Origin: an uncultured Elioraea sp.
GTDB lineage: Bacteria; Pseudomonadota; Alphaproteobacteria; Acetobacterales; Acetobacteraceae
Direction of reading: 5' to 3'
DNA length: 7,472 nucleotides
Assembly (NCBI GenBank): GCA_937995555.1
Contig: CALKJX010000172.1
Span: 1 to 7,472 of the forward strand
Shown here: positions 1 to 6,099 of the stretch, piece by piece
Numbering within the stretch: the stretch's first letter is position 1
Layout: every line of letters starts with the position of its first letter
Program-made: the position numbers and the translations under genes
Notes under the pieces: generated by a model
Database searches by the model: none
Seen by the model: only the letters and a program-made list of their open reading frames with translations
Told to the model about the DNA's origin: nothing

Positions 1-13
1 CACAGTACCGGCG

Positions 14-59
14 AGGGGCTCCGCCCCCCGCGCCCCCCGCGAGGGGCCGCAAGGCCCCT
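14..59 (-). terminator. GC-rich hairpin cluster after the last gene, possible terminator
   Basis: Eleven bases beyond the flavoenzyme stop, the minus strand carries a perfect seven-base-pair stem, AGGGGCC / GGCCCCT, with a TTGC loop (59-42). Further out are GGGGC-GGA-GCCCC (27-15) and a competing CCCC/GGGG pairing around the tetraloop at 39-42. The position is right for the end of the operon. No run of T follows any stem, so this is not a textbook intrinsic terminator. Such U-poor hairpins are common after genes in high-GC alphaproteobacteria and may act in both directions or protect the 3' end of the mRNA. Function is inferred. Confidence 0.45.
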
Positions 60-69
60 GAACCCCGGA

Positions 70-1461
70 TCACCGCATCCGGCTGAAACGCGCCGCCTCG
101 CGCCCGGCGATCGCGCCCAGGGCCACCGCCGTCAGCAACCCGTTGCCGGAGAGGTAGCCCGCAGCGCGCGAACCCGACAGCCCCGCCGCCGCGCCACCGG
201 CCGCGAACAGGTTGGGGAACACACCCCCCGCCGCGCGCTTCACCCGCGCATCGCCACGGATCGCAAGGCCCCCCTGGGTGTGGAACAACGCCCCCGTCAC
301 CCGCACCGCGCAATAGGGCGGCTCCAACGGCGCGATCCCCGTCCAGTCGCGCCCGAACCGATCCGGCGCCCCGCGCTCCGCCAGCGCCGCCGCGAGCGCC
401 GCAACCGGCACCTTCATCGCCTCCGCCAGCGCCGCAACGCTGTCCGCGCGCACGACCGCACCCGCCGCCTCAGCCGCGCGGAAATCCTCGAACTGCCGCG
501 CGATCGCCGCGAGCCGCTCGTCGAACACATCCCACGCGATGCCGCCAGGCTGCGCCAGCACCCGCGCCGCCTGCTCCGAATACCCTTCCGACTCGTTGCT
601 GAACCGTTCGCCGAGCGCATTCACCTGCACCCCGCCCTGCATGATCACCGCCCAGGTGATCAGGATGCCGTGCGGATGCGCGACCGAGCCATGCCCCTGA
701 TGCCCCGACAGATGGCTGAGCTCCGCCCCCAGCGCCTCGCCCCACAGCACCGCCTCGCCGCGATTGCCGTCATGCCCGAACCACATCGCCTCGGCCAGCT
801 CCGGAATGTGCCGCCGCACGAGCTCGCGATTGCCGCCATAGCCGTTGCACGCCAGCACCAGCGCGCGGCAGGCAATGCGCTCCTCGCTGCCATCCGGCCG
901 CGCGATGCCAACGCCACGCACGGAGCCGTCATCCTGTACGAACAGCGTGCGCGCCACCGCCTCGGTGAGCACCGCGACACCCGCACGCTCCACCGCCGCG
1001 CGCAGCCGGTCGATCAGCTCCGCGCCGGACCGGCTCGCGAGCCCGTGCATCCGATGCGCGGAATGCCCCGGATAGAGGAAGTCCGTGACCACCGAGAACG
1101 CGAGCCCATGCGCATCGGCGAGCCACTCCAGCGTGCCCGCGATCCCGCGCGTCACGGCTTCGAGCACCGCCTCGTCGGCCTCGCCCCTCGCCTTGCGGCG
1201 GATGTCGACAGCGAACCGCTCGGCGTCATCGTCGACCCCAGCCGCGCGCTGCCAGCGCGTGCCGGCCGCCGGGATCAGCCCGGCCGAGAGTGCGGTCGAG
1301 CCGCGCGGCACGGCGTCGCGCTCCACCACCACCGGCTCGGCACCGGCTTCCGCCGCCGCCAGCGCGGCCACCATTCCCGCCGCGCCGCCGCCGATGATCA
1401 GCACCTCGGCCTCGACGCCGAACCCGACGCCCGCCGCCGCCGCGACGGTCGGCTCGCTCAT
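70..1461 (-). CDS. FAD-dependent oxidoreductase, FAD_binding_2 family (fumarate reductase/ketosteroid dehydrogenase-like)
   Basis: This is a soluble flavoprotein of 463 residues. It has an N-terminal Rossmann dinucleotide motif VLIIGGGAAGMVAAL (res 20-34; Gly24, Gly26, Gly29) and the ribose-binding acid Glu47 in VVVERD. STALSAGLIPAAGTR (55-69), GERFSNESEGYSEQ (284-297), FHTQGGLAI (393-401), LFAAGGAAAG (418-427) and GYLSGNGLL (435-443) are marks of the family that includes fumarate reductase flavoproteins, tricarballylate dehydrogenase, urocanate reductase and 3-ketosteroid dehydrogenase. His394 aligns by eye with the conserved catalytic-site His of flavocytochrome c3. Tyr294 and Tyr436 fall where that enzyme has Arg402 and Arg544, so fumarate reduction is unlikely. 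No heme motif, Tat signal or membrane segment is seen. I chose ATG 1461 because it makes an ATGA overlap with the hyuA stop. An upstream start at 1599 would add 46 Arg/Gly-rich residues unlike the family and read through hyuA. The substrate is unknown. Confidence 0.9.
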   Translation of the reverse strand: MSEPTVAAAAGVGFGVEAEVLIIGGGAAGMVAALAAAEAGAEPVVVERDAVPRGSTALSAGLIPAAGTRWQRAAGVDDDAERFAVDIRRKARGEADEAVLEAVTRGIAGTLEWLADAHGLAFSVVTDFLYPGHSAHRMHGLASRSGAELIDRLRAAVERAGVAVLTEAVARTLFVQDDGSVRGVGIARPDGSEERIACRALVLACNGYGGNRELVRRHIPELAEAMWFGHDGNRGEAVLWGEALGAELSHLSGHQGHGSVAHPHGILITWAVIMQGGVQVNALGERFSNESEGYSEQAARVLAQPGGIAWDVFDERLAAIARQFEDFRAAEAAGAVVRADSVAALAEAMKVPVAALAAALAERGAPDRFGRDWTGIAPLEPPYCAVRVTGALFHTQGGLAIRGDARVKRAAGGVFPNLFAAGGAAAGLSGSRAAGYLSGNGLLTAVALGAIAGREAARFSRMR

Positions 1462-3506
1462 GCGCGCGTGATCACCAGGTTGCCGAGACGGTCGACCCGT
1501 GCGGCGAGCCCCGGATCGACCACGATCGTCGCATCCGCCTGCTCCAGGATCGCAGGGCCGGCGATCTCGGCACCCGCCGGCAGGTCGAGCCGCGACCACA
1601 CGGTCGCCTGATGCGCGGCGCCGTCGAACCAGACCGTGCGGGCGCCACGCTCGGCCGCCGCGCGCGAGGCGGTGGCGGGCGGCGCGAGTGTCGCAAGATC
1701 GAGCGGCGGCCGCCGACCGATCGCGATCGTGCGGACATTGGCAATGCGGATCGGAATCTCCGGCAGCAGCCGCGAGAACGCCGCCGTATAGGCGGCCTCG
1801 AAGGCCGTGCGGATCGCCCCGATCGTGACGCCCGCCGCACCGCCCGCGGGCCGGAACGGCAAGGGCACCGCCACCGTGTGCGTCTGGCCGACATAGTGCA
1901 TGTCGGCCTCGAACCGCACCTCCACGCCCTCGATCGGCAGGCCGCCGCGTTCGATCACGCCGCGCGCCTCCTCGCCCGCGGCGGCCAGCCGCGCATCCAG
2001 CGCCGCCTCGTCGAGTCCGGCGAGCATCAGGTTCACGGTCTGCACCTGGTCATGGCGCAGATCGGCGAGCACGCAGCCGAGCGCCGAGGTGACTCCGGGA
2101 AAGCGCGGCACCAGCGTCGCCTTCAGCCCCACCTCGCGCATCAGCGCGCCCGCGTGCAGCGCGCCGCCGCCGCCGAACGGCATCAGCGCGAAGCGCGCCG
2201 GGTCGTGCCCGCGCTCGATCGACAGCAGCCGGATCGCGCCCGCCATCTTCGCGTTCGCGACGCGCACGATCGCATCCGCGGCCGCCACCGCGTCGAGTCC
2301 GAGCGGGGCGCCGATCCGGCGCGCGATCGCCTCTCTCGCCGCCTCCACATCCAACCGCGCGAGCGCGCCGCCGATCGGACGTTCGGCGTTGATCCGCCCC
2401 AGCACCACGTTCGCGTCCGTCAGGGTCGGACGGTCGTTGCCGGCGCCGTAGCACACGGGCCCGGGCACCGACCCCGCGCTCTCGGGGCCCACCTGCAACA
2501 AGCCCCCGGCATCGACGCGCGCGATCGAGCCGCCGCCGGCGCCGATCGTCGTGATCTCCACCATCGGCGTGCGGATGACGAGGCCGAAATCGATCGCCGC
2601 CTGCGCCGCGAAGGCGGGCTGGCCATTCGCCACCAGCGAGACGTCGAAGCTCGTGCCGCCGAGATCGCCGGTGATCACGTCGGGGAATCCGGCCGCGCGC
2701 GCGATCGCCGCGGCCGCGATGACCCCGGCAGCGGGACCGGACAGCGCCGTGCGCACCGGCAGGCTGCGCGCCATCGCCGTGCTCATCACGCCGCCGTTCG
2801 ACTGCACGATGTGGAAGCGGCCACCGAAGCCGCCCTGGCCGAGCGCGGCCTCCAGCCGGCCGAGATAGGCGCCGACCACCGGTTGCAGATAGGCGTTCAA
2901 CGCCGTGGTGCTGGTCCGCTCGAACTCGCGGATCTCGGGCAGGATATCGGCGGAGCAGCAGAGATGCCCGTCTGGCCACAGCGCGCGCAGCGCCGCCATT
3001 GCCGCGCGCTCGTTCGCCGGGTTGGCGTAGGCGTTGATGAAGGCGACCGCGATCGCCTCGACGCCGCGCGCGCGCAAGGCACGGCCGGCCTCGGCCACCT
3101 GCGCCGGATCGATGGGGACGAGCACCGTGCCGTCGGCGCGGGTGCGCTCGTCCACCTCGACCCGCAGGTCGCGGTCCACCACCGGCACGAAATCGCCCCA
3201 CAGCCCCCAGGTGCGGCGGCGGTCGCGCCGGCGCATCTCCAGCACGTCGCGGAAGCCGCGCGTGGCGATCAGGCCGATGCGCGCCCCTTTGCGTTCGAGC
3301 AGCGCATTGGTGCCCACCGTCGTGCCATGCACCACGGCGGCGAGCCCGGCCATGCCGCCGACGGCGTTCAGCCCGTCGACGAAGCCGGCCGCCTCGTCGC
3401 CGCGCCTCGACGGCACCTTGCCCGTGCGGAACGTCCCGGTCGCGGGATCGAGCGCGAAAAGGTCGGTGAAGGTGCCGCCGACGTCGACCCCGACAATCGC
3501 GCTCAT
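1458..3506 (-). CDS. hyuA: Hydantoinase A/oxoprolinase family protein (HyuA-type ATP-binding subunit)
   Basis: This is the ATP-binding partner of HyuB, an ASKHA-fold protein of 682 residues, the usual length. The first phosphate loop is VDVGGTFTDLF (res 7-17). It is followed by HGTTVGTNALLERKGA (60-75), GFRDVLEMRRR (84-94), IVQSNGGVMS (233-242), the second phosphate/adenosine motif GDLGGTSFDVSL (280-291), IGAGGGSIARVD (321-332) and GPESAGSVPGPVCYG (340-354). FGGGGALHAG (444-453) stands where many relatives have FGGAGPLHA. The C-terminal domain (about 490-682) ends with the typical GPAILEQADATIVV and GNLVI strands. The WGLWGDFVPVV stretch (100-110) suggests a specific HyuA subgroup. No small third subunit like that of acetone carboxylase is present, which favours an amidase or lactamase role over carboxylase; this is inference. 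It starts at ATG 3506 inside the hyuB stop (ATGA) and ends inside the next start. An AAGG about ten bases upstream is a weak ribosome site. Confidence 0.94.
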   Translation of the reverse strand: MSAIVGVDVGGTFTDLFALDPATGTFRTGKVPSRRGDEAAGFVDGLNAVGGMAGLAAVVHGTTVGTNALLERKGARIGLIATRGFRDVLEMRRRDRRRTWGLWGDFVPVVDRDLRVEVDERTRADGTVLVPIDPAQVAEAGRALRARGVEAIAVAFINAYANPANERAAMAALRALWPDGHLCCSADILPEIREFERTSTTALNAYLQPVVGAYLGRLEAALGQGGFGGRFHIVQSNGGVMSTAMARSLPVRTALSGPAAGVIAAAAIARAAGFPDVITGDLGGTSFDVSLVANGQPAFAAQAAIDFGLVIRTPMVEITTIGAGGGSIARVDAGGLLQVGPESAGSVPGPVCYGAGNDRPTLTDANVVLGRINAERPIGGALARLDVEAAREAIARRIGAPLGLDAVAAADAIVRVANAKMAGAIRLLSIERGHDPARFALMPFGGGGALHAGALMREVGLKATLVPRFPGVTSALGCVLADLRHDQVQTVNLMLAGLDEAALDARLAAAGEEARGVIERGGLPIEGVEVRFEADMHYVGQTHTVAVPLPFRPAGGAAGVTIGAIRTAFEAAYTAAFSRLLPEIPIRIANVRTIAIGRRPPLDLATLAPPATASRAAAERGARTVWFDGAAHQATVWSRLDLPAGAEIAGPAILEQADATIVVDPGLAARVDRLGNLVITRA

Positions 3507-5239
3507 GCAGCCGCGGCCTTGCGCAGAGCGGCGGTCGCGGCGGCATCCATGCTGCCGTCAGCCGCCACGACAACGGCGTAATCCCGCCGCGCGGACTCCG
3601 CCGAGACGTAGCCGAGCCGCACGTCGCGCGCGACGAGCGCGGGATCGCGCGCGCGGGGATCGCCCCAGCCGCCGCCGCCCGGCGTCTCCAGCCGCACGCG
3701 CGCACCCTCGCCGAGGCGTACGCCGAACACCTTCGAGGCCATCGGCGGCCGCGCCCAACCGGTTTCCGTCTCGTAGCCGAACCGGTTCGGCGCGGCATCG
3801 CCCCCGCCGTTGACGCCGAAGGGCGGGAAGCGGCCACGCTCGCCGAGCAGGAACGCCTCGGCGCCGCGCGGATCATCGACCGCGATCTCGTAGATCGCGC
3901 CAAGGCCCCCGCGATGCAGCCCGGGGCCGCCGCTGTCGGGGCGCAGGGCCCATTGCGTGAAGCGCACGGGATAGGCCGCTTCCAGGATCTCCAGCGGCGG
4001 AATGGTCGCGGTGCTGATCGGGTTGTTGCCGTGGTTCAGCCCGTCGGTCTCCGGGTTGCCGCCCAGGCCCCCGCCGAAGAAGCAGAACATCACCCAGCGC
4101 GTCGCCGCCTCGCGCCAGCCGCTGATCGAGAGCGCGTTGATGGTGGCGAACGGCCCGGCCGTCGCACGCTCGGGCGCGGCCTGGCCGAAGGCGCGGAACA
4201 CCGTGTCGATCACGCGCAGGATCGTCTCGGTGTAGCCCGCCACCGGCTTGGGCGCGTTCGCGGCCAGGATCGAGCCCTCCGGCACGACGAAGCGGATCGG
4301 CGCGAGGCAGCCGCCGTTCGCCGGCACCTCGGGGAACAGGTGCTTCAGCGCGACGTAGCAGCAGGCGATCGTGGTCGCGCGGCTGATGTTCAGCGGCCCC
4401 GCGCAGGCCGGCGCGGAGCCGGTGAAGTCGAGCGTCATTGCATCGCCCGCAATCGTCATGGCGAGGCGGATCGGCAGCGGCTCATCGACGATGCCGTCGT
4501 TGTCGAGAAAGTCCTCGGCGACGTAGCGGCCGTCGGGCAGGCGCGCGAGCTCGCTCCGCATCAGCGCCTCGGCGCGCGCGGTGAGCGCAACCAGCGCCTC
4601 GGCGACCACCGCCTCGCCCGTCTCGTCGAGCAGCGCATGCAGGCGCCGTTCGCCGAGATCGAGCGCGTTGATCTGCCCGTTCAGGTCGCCCCAGTTGGAG
4701 AGCGGCACGCGCGTGTTCGCCTGCAGGATGGCGACGATCGCCGGATCGACGAGTCCGTCGCGCATCAGCCGCACCGGCGGGATGCGCACGCCCTCCTGGT
4801 GCGCATCGGTCGCGCGCGGGTTGTAGCCGCCCGGCACGTTGCCGCCGATGTCGAGCCAGTGCCCGACCGAGGCGATCCAGCAGAACAGCGCGCCGTTGCG
4901 GAACACCGGCCGCACCAGGCGGAAATCGTTCAGATGCGTCCCGCCGTCATAGGGGTCGTTGAAGATCCAGGTCTCGCCCGGTTTCGCCCCGCCCTCCTTC
5001 GCCGCCGCCGCGATCACCGCGCGCACGGCGAAGGCGGTGGCGCCGACGAAGATCGGCAGCCCGGCATTGCCCTGTACCAGCGTCTCGCCCGTCTGGGCGT
5101 GGTAGAGACCGTGCGAGAGGTCGCGCGCCTCGGCGATGATCGGGTTGAAGGCCGAGCGCGCGAGAGTCGCGTCCATCTCGTCGGCGATCTGCTCGAGCCG
5201 GCCCTTCAGCACCGCGAGCGTGACGGGATCGAGACTCAT
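3503..5239 (-). CDS. hyuB: Hydantoinase B/oxoprolinase family protein (HyuB-type subunit)
   Basis: This is the beta-type subunit of the hydantoinase/5-oxoprolinase/acetone carboxylase superfamily. With HyuA it usually performs ATP-dependent ring opening of hydantoins, oxoproline or lactams; carboxylases share the same fold. The 578 residues match stand-alone HyuB. Motifs in order are DPVTLAVLKGRLEQIADEM (res 4-22), FNDPYDGGTHLND (93-105), GHWLDIGGNVPGG (126-138, with His127 and Asp130 as likely metal ligands), QEGVRIPP (148-155), SGGPGLHRGG in the C-terminal half, and the terminal TPGGGGWGDP (519-528), typical of HyuB tails. No signal peptide or membrane segment is evident. ATG at 5239 overlaps the lyase stop as ATGA, and the preceding bases have only a weak ribosome site, so translation is probably coupled. 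The gene comes before hyuA. The symbol reflects family only; the substrate is unknown. Confidence 0.93.
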   Translation of the reverse strand: MSLDPVTLAVLKGRLEQIADEMDATLARSAFNPIIAEARDLSHGLYHAQTGETLVQGNAGLPIFVGATAFAVRAVIAAAAKEGGAKPGETWIFNDPYDGGTHLNDFRLVRPVFRNGALFCWIASVGHWLDIGGNVPGGYNPRATDAHQEGVRIPPVRLMRDGLVDPAIVAILQANTRVPLSNWGDLNGQINALDLGERRLHALLDETGEAVVAEALVALTARAEALMRSELARLPDGRYVAEDFLDNDGIVDEPLPIRLAMTIAGDAMTLDFTGSAPACAGPLNISRATTIACCYVALKHLFPEVPANGGCLAPIRFVVPEGSILAANAPKPVAGYTETILRVIDTVFRAFGQAAPERATAGPFATINALSISGWREAATRWVMFCFFGGGLGGNPETDGLNHGNNPISTATIPPLEILEAAYPVRFTQWALRPDSGGPGLHRGGLGAIYEIAVDDPRGAEAFLLGERGRFPPFGVNGGGDAAPNRFGYETETGWARPPMASKVFGVRLGEGARVRLETPGGGGWGDPRARDPALVARDVRLGYVSAESARRDYAVVVAADGSMDAAATAALRKAAAA

Positions 5240-6099
5240 GCGTCGTAGCGCTTGCCGAGTGCCAGAAGCTCTGGCGTGCCGATCAGCTCGTTCAGGCCTG
5301 CAAGGTCAAGCATGCGGTCGCGGAACGGCTCGGTCGTGCGGGCGCTTGCGAGCGAGGCATAGTAGTCGCGCGCGGTGCGGGCAAGTGCGCGCACGATGCC
5401 GCCGGGGAAGATGACGATGCGGAAGCCGATCGCTTCCAGTTCGGGCGCGGACAGCACCGGGGTCCTGCCGCCCTCGACCATGTTGGCGAGCAGGGGCCGC
5501 GTCGCGCCGAGGGCGGCGGTGACGCGGGCAAGGTCCGCGCGCGTGCGCGGCGCCTCGACGAACAGCGCATCCGCGCCGGCCTCGGCATAGGCGTGGGCGC
5601 GCGCCACCGCCGCCTCGAGCCCCTCGATCGCCACCGCATCGGTGCGCGCGAGGATCAGCGTCTCCGCGCTGCGTCGGGCGTCGACCGCGGCGCGGATCTT
5701 GCCCGCCATCTCGGACGCGGGGACCACGCCCTTGCCGTCGAGATGGCCGCAGCGCTTGGGAAACGTCTGGTCCTCGAGCTGGATCATGGTGGCACCGGCG
5801 CGCTCGAAGGCGCGCACCGTGCGCTGCACGTTCAGCGCGTTGCCGTAGCCGGTGTCGGCATCGACGATCAGCGGTGTCGCCACGCGATCGGCGATGCGCG
5901 CGACATGGTCCGCGACCTCGCTCATCGAGACGAGCCCGATATCGGGCCGGCCGAGCCGCGTATAGGCGATCGCCGCGCCCGAGACGTAGAGCGCCTCGAA
6001 TCCGGCATCGGCGGCGATCGCCGCGGTGAGCGCATCGCATACGCCGGGAGCGAGCATGATGCGCGGTTCGGCCAGACGCTCTCTCAGCCCCATTGTCAT
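5236..6099 (-). CDS. Isocitrate lyase/PEP mutase-superfamily carboxylate lyase (methylisocitrate lyase-like)
   Basis: This is a 287-residue cytosolic TIM-barrel enzyme, about the length of PrpB and 2,3-dimethylmalate lyase. Expected elements appear in order: APGVCDAL (res 17-24), YVSGAAIA (38-45), the metal-binding VDADTGYGN (79-87, with Asp80 and Asp82), QLED (107-110), the mobile-loop signature KRCGHLDGK (115-123, with Cys117 and His119), ARTDA (151-155), VEAP (181-184) and ANMVEGG (205-211). Known lyases of this superfamily use the loop Cys in C-C cleavage of a 2-hydroxy acid to pyruvate or glyoxylate plus a second acid. Its presence argues for a lyase rather than a phosphonomutase. Closest roles are 2-methylisocitrate lyase and 2,3-dimethylmalate lyase; an oxaloacetate decarboxylase-like activity is less likely. 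Pairing with an MmgE/PrpD gene echoes the PrpD/PrpB pair of the methylcitrate cycle, but prpC is absent here. It overlaps both neighbours by four bases. Met3 is an alternative start. Confidence 0.9.
   Translation of the reverse strand: MTMGLRERLAEPRIMLAPGVCDALTAAIAADAGFEALYVSGAAIAYTRLGRPDIGLVSMSEVADHVARIADRVATPLIVDADTGYGNALNVQRTVRAFERAGATMIQLEDQTFPKRCGHLDGKGVVPASEMAGKIRAAVDARRSAETLILARTDAVAIEGLEAAVARAHAYAEAGADALFVEAPRTRADLARVTAALGATRPLLANMVEGGRTPVLSAPELEAIGFRIVIFPGGIVRALARTARDYYASLASARTTEPFRDRMLDLAGLNELIGTPELLALGKRYDA

Noticed and set aside
1462..1599. N-terminal extension of the flavoenzyme by 46 residues
   Set aside because: The added residues are Arg/Gly-rich, lie entirely within the hyuA C-terminal coding region, and precede a normal start that forms the ATGA overlap.
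280..1611. A 443-codon open frame on the plus strand opposite the flavoenzyme gene
   Set aside because: It has the same antisense artefact pattern, is dominated by Arg, His and Pro, and has no domain motifs.
2218..2330. Repeated GCGATCGC-like palindromes resembling dispersed octamer repeats
   Set aside because: They fall in coding frame as common Ile/Ala/Asp/Arg codons and have no regular spacing; chance at high GC explains them.
1611..3581. A 656-codon open frame on the plus strand opposite hyuA
   Set aside because: Its translation is Arg/His/Ala-rich low-complexity sequence with no family motifs. It mirrors the high-GC codon pattern of hyuA, which has full-length family motifs.
2050..3903. 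A 617-codon minus-strand frame spanning the hyuA/hyuB junction
   Set aside because: It is out of frame with both genes, both of which show continuous conserved motifs across the same DNA.
3914..5248. A 444-codon open frame on the plus strand opposite hyuB
   Set aside because: It is an antisense shadow of hyuB with Arg-rich sequence, no recognisable domain and no sensible ribosome site.
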